Shown: positions 1 to 15,100 of the stretch, piece by piece
Numbering within the stretch: position 1 is the first letter of the stretch
How the letters are laid out: each line of letters opens with the position of its first letter
From: Incurvaria masculella
Lineage: Eukaryota > Arthropoda > Insecta > Lepidoptera > Incurvariidae
Direction: 5' to 3'
Length of the DNA stretch: 64,000 nucleotides
Assembly (NCBI GenBank): GCA_946894095.1
Contig: OX335644.1
Location: forward strand, 17,217,595 to 17,281,594
Notes under the pieces: model-generated
Told to the model about the DNA's origin: nothing
Databases searched by the model: none
Seen by the model: the letters and a program-made list of their open reading frames with translations, nothing else
Translations under genes and position numbers: made by a program

Positions 1-105
1 CCGCTGTCGCGGTGGCGGGCGCCGGCCGTGCTCGCCTGGCTCGAGCTCGCGCTCGGCATGCCGCAGTACGCGCACGCCGTCGCCGACAACGTCAAGAGCG
101 GCAAG
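1..105 (+). CDS. KAZN: kazrin exon with start of SAM1 (5' end outside window)
   Basis: Frame 1 reads PLSRWRAPAVLAWLELALGM and continues to DNVKSGK, the first helices of SAM1. AAG is followed by the donor GTACCT at 106, phase 0, joining to VLLELTDADLE at 16962 across a 16.9-kb intron. Whether the exon begins before base 1 cannot be seen. A pyrimidine-rich minisatellite begins within a few bases of the donor. Confidence 0.85.
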
Positions 106-3100
106 GTACCTCGCCTCACACCTCTTTACACTTTCTGTCACCTCACAGCTTCTCACACTTTTTGTCACCTCACAGCTTCTCTTTACACTTTATGTCACCT
201 CACAGCTTCTCTTTACACTTTCTGCCACCTCACACCTTCTTTTTACACCTTCTGTCACCTCACACCTTCTCTTTTTTTTTGCAACCTAACATGGATGGCT
301 AATACAACGCAACTACCGTTATGATATTAGCCCAACACCACATTACCGAAGGAATTAAGTTCCATTCCAGGACCTTCCCTTTATGAGCGCAGCTACATTG
401 AACTGAATAAAAAAAACCGACAATTTTTCATTGCCGCTTCTACCAACTTTTCATCCAATGCGATGGTACCAACCCGGGCGGGCTTAAACCCTACCACCTA
501 GTAGGAGAAGAGGACCTAGGAGTTTTACATGGACTCCGAACCATGGAGCAACTCGCATTCGTGACGAAATGCACATGTAGTTGGTCACGAAAAAGAGAAA
601 GAAAGTGGTGCATGAACGGACGAGGATTTGAACCCAGACCTCTGGTATGCTAGTCAAGTCCACAAGCCACTAGGCTACGCGCCATTTTACAACTTATGCC
701 ACCTCAGACCTTCTCTTACACTTTCCTTCGTCTCACGCCTTCTCTTTACACCTTCTGTCACTTCCCAACTTATTTTTACATCGGTGATATCATGACGGGG
801 GTTGTGGTATTAGTCTTTCATGTCCAGACGTAAAAGTATGCAAAGTACACACACCCGGTTGACGGAAAACATTAGAGATATCGTCTTGAGCGATAAATTG
901 TGCAAGGGACTTGAACATTGTTTAAAACTTCAATGATTCAACTCATCAACTCGTATCAAATTTTGTTTTTGCATGCTGTGCAAACTTTTAATTGGGACGC
1001 AGTTCCTTTCTCTTATATTCTTATTATATTAGCATGTTCATGTATTGTCTCTGTCCTGTAAATTTACCAAATAAATATAACGAGAGGTTTATGATTTATA
1101 TTTAACATTTAAATTTAAGTGTACTATAGACTGAACCCTACTGTACACAAACCCTGAGCGCTCGTAAATAGGTTTCTATTGAATGCGGTCGTGCTCGTTA
1201 GCAATCACGGTACATTTACGTGGGATCACTACGAGTGGTCGACAAGGTTCTGCCTTAAGCATATTTTGTTATATAGCACATCTTTAAAATGGCAACATCA
1301 GTGATGGTGCACATCATAGGCGTAGAATGCAAAGACCTACAGAGTCAACTGACGGATGAGCCCAAAATCGTTTCATACAAAATGTATTGAAATTTATTTT
1401 TTTACTCAATAAAATTCTAAATCACTGTATAGCTTCAAAATAATGGTCTGAAGGTTTGTTTTAAGTTTTACTTTGAAATACTGATTGATTGATTGCCGCT
1501 TATTATTATTTTATAGATTATTTTAAATGTTTCAATATGTTTAAATGTTTAAATATTTAAATGTCAATCAATCGTTGTGTATTCTCAAATATAAAATTTA
1601 AAAAATCTGGTAACGGTAATGTCGTATTCATTAAATAACTACACCTGGCAAGTTGAATCCAGGATGACTCTTGTGTCCGATACTAAAATCGATATGTGTG
1701 TAATCTTAAACACTGTGTCAGTAGGAAGTATTGATTACTGGTGAAAATACTGTAGCAGAATTCTATGTATGGGAATAGATATGGTTTGCTAGTTTCAAAA
1801 GTGGTTCTTTTTGTACAGCTTTATTTTATTAGTTAATGTGTCCTTGCTAAATTAATGGTCGATTCTAAAAATTATATTCCTGGAAAAAAGAAACATACTA
1901 GCTTACTAAGAAGTATGATTCGATCATTATTATCGTCGACTTTAACTATGTATTACTACCGCTTTCATTTGCTATTTCAATAAACTCGAGTTTTTTTTTT
2001 GAGAAATATATTTCCGTTGTTGTTTGTCTTAAATATATTTACACGTTTCTGATTGTGTTTATTTGCTGAGAAATTTTTCATTATATCTGTTTGCAAAAAA
2101 AAACCTTCTGTAGAAATTGTAATCCTTGAAACAGTGTTTGTTAGAACGTGAATGTATTTAAGGAATCATGCTGTAAGAATTTAAAAATATATATATTTTA
2201 TACTACAGTGTGTATCAGGTGACGTCTGAATGAATAAACAACCTCAGCTTATCTAATAGGAGCCCAACAACGCCTATGGGCTTTCGAAATCTCACGGGGC
2301 GCAAAAACCATGACTGACGGCCAGGTGGTTCTTCACACTATGCTTAGATGACCCCAGGTTGTATTTTGGGGATTTTCCTCGGCAAGAAGTGCTTTTGACA
2401 GTTTACAGACCCAATACATGAAGCAAGATCTAGAGAGATTTGCTGATGTTATAATTTCGGTATTTAGTGTTTTAGTTTAGTCAACCCTATATTTTGCAAT
2501 ACTCTCAACTTCCAAATCAAATACCATCGCATTTAATAATTTTCGAAAACACATTAATTTTTCTCAGATTTTATTAACAAAGCCAAATCCATCATCGTTA
2601 TAAAACCGTTAGCCTATTAAACCGCTCAAAATACATCCATATTTCGCAGTGAAATCGTTCTAATGGCACGAAAATAAAAACCAGCCGCAATCCAGGGATC
2701 ATAATTCTCAGTCGTGCCGTTAAATTGACAGAAAATACAAACATTCCGAGGCACCGCGCAGCGCTGCGCGCGCTTCTGCAAACGCTTTTTTTGTCTACGT
2801 CCTTTCATTACTGCCTCGCTGGTGACCGAAGCAAGGCTAGACTACTCAACTTTCTAGTCTATATTGAGCTACAATGTTTCTATTTGAAGAAGATTAATTT
2901 AATTTTAAGGAATTTTGATGATGCTTGCTCGAATAAGCTGAAAAAGTCTCGTAATAAAGTTGAATACGTACCAACCAGCCCTATAAAATTGGACCTAAAT
3001 GATAGCGCATGTAATAAAGCTATGTTTGCCAAACTTACTAATCATTTGAAAACCACTATGTGTCAGTTATCTTAATATTTCATATCTAATAATATCTCTG

Positions 3101-6100
3101 TCTGGAATTGAGACTATCTATGTATATTAGAAGACTAAGAACAAAGAACAGTGACCATTCTTCTATTGGCAACAAAGCCGGTTCCAACTTTAATGCAATG
3201 CCTGGGATAAAATGACTGGGAAACAAAAACGCGGTTCTTTTTTAATTATCCTTTGAAAATATACTTGATAAATGTTTTTATTCAGTCCAGCTGCTGTTAT
3301 AATAATTTTAATTAATGCACATTAATGTGCATACGAGCTGGTAATATTGTGTATTTGTACTTATCTGTAATTAATAGTACATATTTTCCGGCGGAAAAAA
3401 AACAAAAATTACGTATTTGAGTGAAATATTCTGGTGGGTCAAAATGGTAATGAACAGGCAAGTGAGTGATTCAATTTGACGTTTAGTTGTATTTCGTATC
3501 AAGCTAGAGTGCCACATAGCTCTTTTTGCGCGTGGCCAAAATCAGAACTAAACGGTCGCCATCTTGAACTGTCATCTTCGCGGTACGGGAACGTGTTGCC
3601 ATTATAACAATGCAAGTTACCCACTGCTTATTTATTTTAAGAGGGTATTTTTTGTTAAGTAATATCTTCATAGAAGTAACCGGACTTCTACAATCCTCAT
3701 TTTTTTTATTAAAATGATGAAAGATCAAATTTAGTTATATTTTGAATAATATTATTTACCTAAATAGTAATTTTCATTTCCTCAGATTTTTTTCTTGCAG
3801 CAGGCTGTAAATATTTTCCCCATCAAGGGGCGATTTTTTTTCCATGTGGTAACTCTTAAAAGACAGTGGTGCCCTCAGCCAGGCGCAAAATAACATATGT
3901 GGGACTCTAACTGTTAAACGACGTGTTATTCGACCGATTGAATTGAAACTTCCTTAGCATCATACGAAATGCAGCAAAACGTCAGATTTAATCACTTACT
4001 TGCCTGTTCTCACTGCGAGTTAATTTCCATGGTAACTCCTGGTTATTGGTGAAATTTTTAAGCTCCCAATACAAGGCTTTAAAAAAAGGTTAATTGATAG
4101 TTCCACGTAAGGTCTATACGCGAAAGCTCTAGAGCTTATTTCAAGTACTTACCCGGACCCGGACTACTTCCAGCGAATTATTCTCGCTCCGAGAGTTATA
4201 TTTGCGGGAATTTTCAATTTTGAATATTCCACCAGGAAATACGTTCTCGTTTGTGCACGTAGAGCAGACAGTGGCTGTTTGCCTGCTTTTTTATAATTCC
4301 CACTGCCTGCGAATCTGCACTCAAATGCAAAAGAATGAATATCACATATAAATAAAGTAACTAAATCACATAGGCTCATAGCCTAAAAAGGGTAGATGTG
4401 ATAGTAAGAGGCTACTATAGGGTTTGTAGTTCGTGGTTCGGATTAATGTAAAACTGTAGGTCTAACTGAAAGTTCTAAATTAAATTTTCTTTATTAAACA
4501 GTTTTTAAAACAAATTACACAAGTATCCTAAACTAAGCACCTGAATTAAGCGTAACTATGTATAAATAAACAGACACGTGTGGCAGTCCCTACTACCTAA
4601 ACTGGCCCATTGGCTGTTTCATAGGTGGCAGTTTATCGCTCCAACCTAAGTCCCGCACCAATATTGTGTTCTAGATACACACTATGCTTATACATACAGC
4701 TTACACAATGATTCCTGAACATGAATGGCTAATAAGCCTACCTACCTTCATGATATTAGCCCAACACACTGCATTCCTGGAGGAATTAGGTGGCGCGCCT
4801 GGACCTTCACGGCTACATAGACCTGGATGGAAAATACGAACAATTTCCAATGACGCTACGACCATGGTTTTATCCAATGCGATGGTACCAATTTGGGCGG
4901 GCTTAACCATACCACCTAGTAAGTGGTAGGCTTATTTAGTTGTCAGATCTTCTTCATCCGTGATAATCGAACCGTCTTTAGAGAAATACTAAGGCATGGA
5001 AAAAAACTAATGTACAAATACTATTCAAAATTCAACTTTACTACGAGTATGTTCGAATATTAAAAATATGTTTACTATTTCTAAATAAAACACACTTAAT
5101 ACACTCAGCGCTTCATTATTATTAAAACAATCTACGATTAAAGATAGATTAAATTTACATTTGTGTCATCGCACTTTGTATTAGCTGTCTACAAACTCTA
5201 CGTTATGACTCACTAAGTTAGGTCGAGCTCAGCGCCCCCTTTCTGTTAAGCCAACTCTCCCCCCCCCCCCCAGCGTCCCCCGAAAGTACCCGCCAGACTA
5301 AGTAATTATACATATCCAATAACAAATGGACGGGAAAAACTTTACAATGGCTTTGACAGCGACGTGCCATGCCAGGACTTTCCTTATATTGTACGGCGGC
5401 ATTGAACTGAATGGAAAATACGATCCGATCCATATTTATTGCCGCTTCGACCATCGTTCGTTCTATGTGATGGTACCTCCTCCATCAAGTAAATTTTACG
5501 TCGAACCACGGCCAGCATGAATAGTGGAACGGTCGCCCCATCTAGAACCCGACCGCGCCCTGGGATGCGTTACCTAGATGATCGCACGCCGAGGCGTCAA
5601 CTCACTGGAGCATCGAGGCTGACAAACGTTTTCCCTTATTCGCCTCTTAATAGATACTCGGTATGAAATATAGTGGGACCACAAATCCTTGCAATGAGCA
5701 GTCAGATAAAAAATATATATTTAAATCATTAATAGTTCACCTTAGAAAAAAAAACCTCAGAACCAAAGTTTCGTCCTAAATTCATACCTTTGATATCAAA
5801 GTTTTGTAACAATTCAATATTTTTAGGTTAAAGTTTTGTAACAGTTAGGGCATGGATGGCTCTACTCCTGCTGTCATGATATTACCCCAACATACCACAT
5901 TGAAAATAGGTGCCATGCCAGAACCTTCCCTATACCTACTGCACAGCTAAATATATTAAGCTGGATTGAAAATACGGACACTTTACATTGCCGCCTCGAC
6001 CATCGTTACGACGGTGCCAACCCGGGCGTGATAGCCCTACCACCTCGTGAGTGAAGGGACCTATAATTGCACGCGGAATCCTAACAACGAACGATGTATA

Positions 6101-9100
6101 CCACAGTTGCCTCTTACGACGTGCACGGAAATACATACAGTGGGAGCAGTTGTATTCTTATTACGAACCGGTAACCAGACAGCACATAAACGAGTATGTA
6201 TTGATTTACATAGATTAAAAAAACTTATAGAAGTAATTCCTATATGGTTACCCACTTTCATTACATCGTCTAAAGTCCGTTGTCCACTAGAAGCGCACTC
6301 GAGGGGCGCAGCGCTTCGCGCCACACAAGCGAACAAGCGGCTACGAGCGTAGAGGTCGCCCGCTGCAAGCGCCTTGGCGCTTAAGACTCCATTTGTTTTA
6401 AATTATATTCAAGGGAGAAGGGACTGTTTCTTTTTATTCGTTATTGACCTAGAGCAATTTTATTTTCGTGAAAACAGCAACCACGACAAACGATCTGCAC
6501 GAGCGGCAGGTCCGTATTTTTTAAGTGCCGATTGTGGCGCGTGCCGCTCGTGTGCGGTCGAATATTTAGCGGAATGTATCGAGCCCTACCTTCTCCAAGC
6601 GTCACGGCAGCGCAGAACCTAAACTATATATTTTTGTTTCTAAGCCCTATTTGTTATCTAAGCCGCGGCTGGCGCTTGGACAGGTAGGCTAAGATCCGTT
6701 CCGCGCAGTATAGCCACCCGAACGCGCTTCCAGTGGACAATACCACATATAATTAGATGTAGTTGAATCTGTAGCGCACGTTGCTCTTTGTCGCTTGAGT
6801 AGCGTGAAGCGCGCCGCGCCGCTCGATTTCGCTTCCAGTGGATTACCATACTAATATCCCTTTCGGCCAGGTACTTATGGTACTATATAAAGTCGGCAGG
6901 CAATCCACCTCACTTGATAATAAAAGCGAATTTGGGTAAGAAATAGCTAGCGTTTTCCCCTGTAGCATAAAAAACCTACACTTCTTTCGGAAATTCGGCG
7001 GGATCTCCTTACATCAAGACATCAAATAAAGCTACACATGCTGCTTACCTTAAGAACATTCACCAGCCTTGTGATCTTAAATTGGGTTTTCAGAGGATAT
7101 GAGTAGGCTTCGCAAGAACATCTTTCATTATCGCAAAAAATACGTACACCTGTACTTTATGAGAATATCTGACTACCTAACAAATTGTGTAGGGCAATAT
7201 TGGTTTGACGTTGCTCAATATGGATTTGAATTTGATCCAGATTCAGTGCACATATATGTACAACGTGTTTTAGGTGAGCCTAGAGAAACTGGAGGAATGG
7301 GAAGGACATGTTGTTGGAAGAAATGCAAACGTCCTAGCGCTTTCTATTTCCACATTTAGTGCAGTTCTATTTTCACGTTTAGAGCTAGTATGACCTTATA
7401 ATCGCCCTTTTTTTTATTCACTAACTTTTTTGATAAGAGAGTCGTTAGCCTATCAATTTCTTATACTGCAGGTTATAACAGTTCACATGCTCTTAATGTT
7501 TTACTAGGTTTGTGAAATATTGGATTCTATAAAATATTGTAATTTTTTTTTATTGAAAAATTTTGGATATAAAACTTAGAAAAAAAAATCCTTTTATTTA
7601 CCTTCCATTTTTAATATTAATTTTACAAAAAAATACAAATATTTTCAAAAAATATATAATATACGAACATGGAATGAACCTTTCCTAAGTATTTTTTTTA
7701 ATGGACAAAATGGACAAAAATGTATGTCTTAAAATTTTCAATTAATCTATTTCCGCTGCCTTCAAGACAGCCTTAAGCTCGGCATGTGGCATACGCCGCC
7801 TCCTCGCATAAGAGTTGCCCGACGATGCCCATGTATATTTAGCCAAAATTATAAATTCCTTGCTGGCAATGCCGCGGGTAAAAACTAGTTTTCTCTTTGT
7901 TCTAACAATAATCTTTAATTAAAATCCTCTGTTATATTTTCTTCGAAGCCAGAATTAAAATTAATATTCCATGCAAATTGTCTTCAACTATTCCTCGCTT
8001 GCCTTCGGGGCGTAAAAGCAAATTGAGGTTAGTCCGAACAGACTAAAATGAACTACGTACTAACATTACTATTATGTAAATTTCCTCATTCCTGGATTTC
8101 CTTTGTTCCGATAATGTGCACTTGCTATTGCTGTTAATAGTATTTATGCATTTAAATGAATGATTTCCATGCAATAGTAGGTATATATAATAGTAGGTCG
8201 TATAACATTTTGTATGAAAGCGTGGTTAAGTTTAGGTACATTTATGTTTTAAGAATTTAGGGATGTTTTTGCTGACACATACTCTTCTCGTGATGAATTG
8301 TAATATTTGTAATGGGGCTACGCCAATGATTATTAAAATTGTTCCTAGAGGGTGGTACTGTGGTGCTACGGTGGTGCTACGGAGGTCATGAACTAAACAG
8401 TACGTAGAGAGAGCTACGTCGATTCTGCAGCTATGCTTATATTGCTCGTAGAGGGGGCTACAGCGATGTTGACTCGAAATGTACGTAGTGGTTGCTACGG
8501 ACATCGATGACAGAGTACATGAGACGTTGCGGTATTGACTGGAACTATTCTCGGAATAGAAATGCTATTCTATATACATATAATACAACTATTCCTCGCT
8601 TGCCTTCGGGCCTTAAACCTAAACTGGAGTTAGTCCGGACAACTAAAATAAGGCCCTACGTAGTTAAATGAATGTCATTTAAATTATCTCATTCATGGTT
8701 CTTCATTGCTCCGATTTTCTGCACTTGCTATTTACAATGTACCATGTATCTTATCAAGGAGAATCGAGCTCCGTGTATCCAATAGAGGAATTACGAGCAT
8801 GTATACAATTTAATATGATGCATGACTAAGTTTGAATACATTGCTATTTCAAAAAAATTATTTTTTTTTCATTCATGTAAGGAATTTATTTGAAAGTATA
8901 TATTCGTAGCCTGGCTACGACTATGAAAATTTAAATTGTTCGTGGAGATATATTGTGGAGATGTATTGTGGAGATATATTGTGGCAATAATGATTTGAAA
9001 TTTTCGTTGAGAGTGCTATCTACGGAGGTCAAAACTCAAACAGTACCTAGAGGCTGCTACGGCGATACTTGGGATTCCTCGTAGAGCGTTGTTGACTCGA

Positions 9101-12100
9101 AGTTTTCGTAGAGGTAATTGCTACAGGAAGCGTACGTAGAGGGTGCTACGGACATGATGACTCAGTACGTGGAGAACGCTACAGAAATAGCAGTGCTTCG
9201 TATTTGTTGCGCATAGTGTAACGTTTGGATTTTATACCTACAGCTGTTTTACAAAACATCACTATCGAGATACGGGAATTATAGCAGTAATATGACAATG
9301 TAGCGTCTTGCGTTTGGAGCGTAGTTGTTAAATAATAACCATAAAATATGCCACGCTCTGTTAAGTCGCCGGATGCTAACAACACATTATTCGTGGCATA
9401 TTAAGCCATTAAAGTGCAGTTATTTAATTAGTTTGTAGCTCCGCGGCACGAAGCCAGAGTTAAGAGTTAACTTGTGTGTCACAGGTTGTTGAATAAGAAC
9501 AGTAAGTTGAGCAATGTGTGTGATGCATTTTATCGATAAAATATATTTTTTTAAATCGGAATCACGAACGACAAATCGTTCCATCCAATCTTACGACATG
9601 AACAGAGAAGAGCGCTTATATTATTTCAAAGTTAAGTTTCAAAAACTAGTCAGATCATTTATAAATGTTTATATGTTTGGAAATGGTTTACAAAATTATT
9701 TAAATTAATTATCAACCCCCTATTTTGAGAATAAATTAATTAAATTGGAATTCCTAAATTAGATTTTTTTTCAGCAACAGAATATTATTGTGGATATAAT
9801 AAGCAAAAATGACATGGATTTATCTGAATTAGAGCAGAGGGCATGCGATAATAGGTGGCATATCCACATACCACTTTTTACAAATCTGTGTCAGACTGAG
9901 AATTCTCTGCTTGTTTTAATGAAACTTAAATTGACTACCAACCTTTAAAATTTTAATGTTGTTAAACTTGGCGAATGAAAAAAAACATAATTTGAATTGT
10001 TTCTTCAACGTTTCGTTTCATTAGAATACATAAAAGTCAAGTTATTCAAGAAAAAAAAATTAACAAAAAAAAAAATAACCGACTTCAAAGAAAAAGCACT
10101 AAAAAGTAAAAAATAATTTCCATTTTTGTAGTTACGATTTTTTTTATTTTTTGAGTCGGCGTCAGCCGGGCACGCGCTGCGCCAATCAAGAGAACCTTGG
10201 CTACCTTGGCTGACACCGACTCAAAAAATAACAAAAATCGTAACTACAAAAATGGAAATTATTTTTTACTTTTTAGTGATTTTTCTTTGAAGTCGGTTAT
10301 TTTTTTTTAATTTGTTTATTTTTAGTGAATCTGAAGTACACTTACTAATTTGTTCACGTCCTTTCCAATAAAAAAAGAATCACCGAAATCGGTTGGCGTT
10401 ATATTGAGTTATTCGTCCATTTATCGCGCAATCTTAATACAAATTTAAGACTTATATGATTTTCTCATGGATATTATTGTCAGAACTTAACCAAATTAAA
10501 ATGGGACCACTTGGGAAGCACTAGCTTTCATTTAAAAAAATAATCATCAAAATCGGTTCACCCAGGCAAAAGTTATGAGGGAACAAACATAAAAAAATAA
10601 CCTACAGACGAATTGATAACCTCCTCCTTTTTTTGAAGTCGGTTAAAAATCAAATCTAATTACAAAATTTAAATGAAAATATTACGTATATCTGTGTTCA
10701 GTCTTTTTAATTACTATTGTTTACATTCCTACGATTCCGAATCATTTTATAAACTCACGTTTAATAAAATCGTAAAAATCAGCATGGGCGCCATCTTTGG
10801 CTTTCAAGCACCGCGGTATACGCTCTTAGGGTACCCAACTTTAGACTACAACCTCTTTTAGCACAATAATGTTTTAGGATGTTTTTTTTTGTTCTGTGAA
10901 GTTATTAAGTTTTGTTTGACTACCAAAAGTAAAAACAAATATTTGCTAGAAAACCTAACCCGTTGGTTGCCCCTGTATCTTTAGAATTTAAATTTCGATT
11001 GAGTAGCGCGGTCCCAAACCTCTAATAATATTAGCCATGAACACGATTCTGGGGGAATTCATCATTGTTTGGCTCAGAATCGCTAATGCTTTAATTAAAT
11101 AAAATGTATTAGCAGCAAAAATAAATCCAAGCGCGAAGCTACCAAATCGATTTGTCAAATTAATTAAATAAAAATAAAATACACTTATCGCTTATGTTGT
11201 AAGAGTTGATGCGCCTTGAAGTATTTAAAATTAGTTAAAGTCTTGAATTATGATATAGAAGGATCAACTTTTATTAGTTTAAATCACAAAATGGTTTAAT
11301 GTCAATTTAATTCGATAACCATGTTTGCATTAAAGTGCTTATTAAACTAAAATACAAATAGATAGTACAGAATCGGACACGGTCGTTCTAGGTTTGTGTA
11401 CAGGGCTGAAAACATCTGGTACTAAGATTAATTATTCTATAAAAAGTCTCCTCTCACCGCTAGCTTCCACACGCTGCATGCAAATTGCGTCGTTTGTAGC
11501 TATTCAGTGCGCGTGTAATGAGCGTAGTAATGCGCCTAACTACCTTCTTTTTGCGGAGGCATCGCGTGACCAACTTTTCTCCTTACACGTTATCACATTC
11601 GAAGCTGTGCCTTTTATATTTAGGCGCAAAGAGAAGTTAACACACACCGCATTTGATTACACCCTGTGGTTGGACGGGGCTGAGCACTTAACACCGCATG
11701 ATATGCGTATATTGTTATTGTAATGTTCTTAACATTATTAGCAGATGCAAAATTTAATATTTCGCTTATCTAATAAATATTATAAAGGGGAAAGTTTGTA
11801 ATAATGGATGGATGGATGGATGGATGGATGGATGGATGGATGGATGTTTGTTACTCTTTCACGTAAAAACTACTGAATGGATTCTAACGAAACTTTACAT
11901 TAATATAGCTTATACATCATAATAACACATAGGCTACAATTTATAAAGATATTGTGCCCATGGGCTTTAGAACTTTCACGGGGCTGCGAAAACGATGCCG
12001 GTAGCGCTACTTCACACCGGGGGGAGCGGGGCCGGGGGCGGTGGCGGGAGCTGCGGCGGGGGCGGGGCGGGCGGTCCGACGGGGGCGGGTGCGGGGGGGG

Positions 12101-15100
12101 GGCGGGTAAGGCTTGGTATTTCCCGCAACTTTAGGACTACTTGGTAAAATCCTTGAGAACCAATTACTCGATTTAGATGCGGATTGTATCTACGTCTAGC
12201 CTGATTCTACTCAAAACTTATAGGCTACATAATATAACGCTTTATTACCTTAAGGGTGAGTAGAGAGTGTTAAATTCTTATAACTTGCGAACCACTAACC
12301 CGATTTATGTGCGTATTTTATTAATGTATAGGATCTCTGGGAGCTGTCAGGTTCGAGATGGGTTACTGTTTTCGATGTTGAGGCTGGCTGTGGTGTGGAG
12401 TCCACGCAAAACTTACCTACATTACACGTTACTTACTTACTAGGTAAACAATGTTGCAGTGCAAGTGCAGAAAGGTTCTGGCGGCAAATGCTTTTTTTTT
12501 AAATAGCCACCAAATGTCAACGAAGCTCTAAATGGGAATTATTGGATGTTTCTCATTAAATCATGCTATTTCATCTCGAACGATCTTGATTAAATTATTT
12601 GGATCAGCCATGTCGGATACTTTTTATCCATGAATAATTTAGCCGACGCTAACCCGAGCGGAGCCGGGTACCGCAGCTAGTAAGATTATAAATTATAATT
12701 TTGCTTCGTATTTTTTCTTCAAGTGTTTGTCTAGTCGGTTTTTATAATCTATTTACAGTTCCAGAACGTATGACCTCCTCCGGCATCTTGTTTTAGGAGT
12801 CTAAAACTCTCATAAAAACATTTATGTATTTATAAGTCTCCCATACACACTGAGAAAAAAATATTGTTGGCCCAACAAAGAAACTTTAACCCTGGAGAGC
12901 CGTCATACCCCTGATTTCACCACCTCCAGCTACCTGAAATCCGATAGTTAACTTTCAGTTACATTGCATTTTTGTATGATGTAACCGAAAGATAAGTTTG
13001 GGATTTTTGTAACTGGAGGTGGTGGAACCGGGCGTTAGTGAATTGGTTGCAACGACAACCTTTATTTTGTCGACCAAATATACAATCTAACAAAGTAATT
13101 CTAGCAAAACATACTAGACATTGTTGCGCTCGCAACTTCCACTTTGATTTTTTTGCTGACAACGTGATTTTTGTCACTTTGTCAGCCTACTTTTTTCTCA
13201 ATGCAGAGTAATGTCAATGATCAGTTTAAAAATAACAAACACCTAATACCATAGTATAAACACACACTCCACAAATAGTGAACACACCTTGCGACTTACA
13301 ATTTAGCAACAGCGAGTTAAAAGTGGTTTACTGGTAAATTACCAACTGAAGTTAAATGAATTTTATAATAAAAGTCATCTAAGGCTGAAACGCAATTCTC
13401 AATATTTCCTATGACTTACCAAATATCAAGAAAATGTTTACAAAAAAATACCAACCCTTAGAGAGCACAGCCTAAATCAAAACCCGTCTTCATAACATTC
13501 TATCCTCAGCACTTCTTGGTGAACAGAGTTGTAGACTCTTGGAACAAGTTGCCGGTGTAAGTCATCAGTGCTGGAACTGTAAGTAAAGTAACATTTGAAA
13601 TTAATACATTTACAATTTAAACGCATGCAGTCCGGGAACATTTCTCCGCGAACACCAACTTCAAGCTGCTAGTGATAATAAATAACATTTAAATATTTTA
13701 CGCTATTTCTTTTACAATGGTTCTTTACATATTTATAAGCTACACAAATTCCGGTGTGGCACATTGCCTTTGCATGCTGAGCCCCCCTTTATAATTATAT
13801 CTCTACGACTGAGCAGTATTCTCGTTAAAAGATTTTCAAAATGGCCGCTTGCGCGCCGTCAAACTTTAATATCGGGACATTACAGCCTCATCGGCCAGTT
13901 GATGCGGTAGTCTTGGAGGTATTGCTTCTCAGATAACATCAATCAGGAATGAGAATGTTAACATTAACGTTTTGAACGGTTCATAGTCGGCGCGCGGGGC
14001 CCCGCCTCTCGTTCGAGAAGTTGTGGATCCCGTCTCGTGCATGGACCATTTTCCTTCTCTTTCTGAGTTGCTTCAGTGCATTTTGTCGCGAATTTCATCA
14101 CGGTTTGTTCAAGTGGTCCATTTAAAACGCTTCCCTACCAGGCGGAACCTTCCTCATTAGGGGAAGATCTTGGCAAAGCGCCTAATTCCTTCGGGAGTTG
14201 AGTGTTTGGGCTAATATGTTCTTAAAAATCACACTTAAATTGAGCATATTGATGAAATTGGTAAGAAATTGATCGACCTCCCAACTGGAGCTATCAATTC
14301 TGGTCCCTTGGCAAATCAGTTGAAACAAATATCTGTCGGTTTTCTGTTTTACCGTTGCAGCAGTTTGACGTTGTTGTTCCGCCAAATTGAAGGCCCGTTT
14401 GCGGTAAATTCCCTCCGGAACGATATTGGTACCGCACTGCCATCCGTTTCTATGATTCATGCCGAAGATATAATTCCACAAGGAAACTGTGCGGCGAGAG
14501 CTATTCGCCCTAGATTCCAGGAAATCAAGGAGTCCTGGTGGTATTCCCGCGCTGGTTTTGAAGATGTGTGCTCAATAATTAGCACCTGCCTTAATCCACC
14601 TTTGTCGCCTATCGTGAGGATGTGTGCCTGCAGTTTGAAAGCGGCCAACGTTCAACCCGTGCCTAAAATGGTGATAGATCAGACCAGGCCAACTACCGAC
14701 CCATAGTATTTACCTCTCTTCTGTGAAAATTAAAGGAGCGCATAATTAAACCTCAGTTAGTGCCTTATCGAATGAATTTCTCAGCAATTACCAATACGAG
14801 TTTCGTCCGAAGAGAACTACTGGGAATCTCCTAGTTAACGTGTTACACGAGATGTGTGATGCATTCGAAAATCACGACGTAGATATGGATATCGGTCTGG
14901 ATATCGCAAAAACGTTTGACATCTAGCGCTGCTTTCCAAGCTGATACTGGATCGCCGATTTAATGCATAGCCCCAACATTAAAGTCTTTTTTGACAGTTA
15001 TTGGTCCAAAGCGAAGTCTGTATGAAAGTTTTGACGAATTGGACTTTTTCCTCTTGACAAACTAAAAAATAAACAGCTGCAAATATGTACTTGCAATTGA

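Noticed and set aside
12..324. Two frames running from the first exon into the minisatellite
   Set aside because: They read through the splice donor at 106 into low-complexity sequence.
2725..3075. 116-codon plus-strand frame in the first kazrin intron
   Set aside because: No motif, AT-rich codon use like the intron, and no splice or start context.
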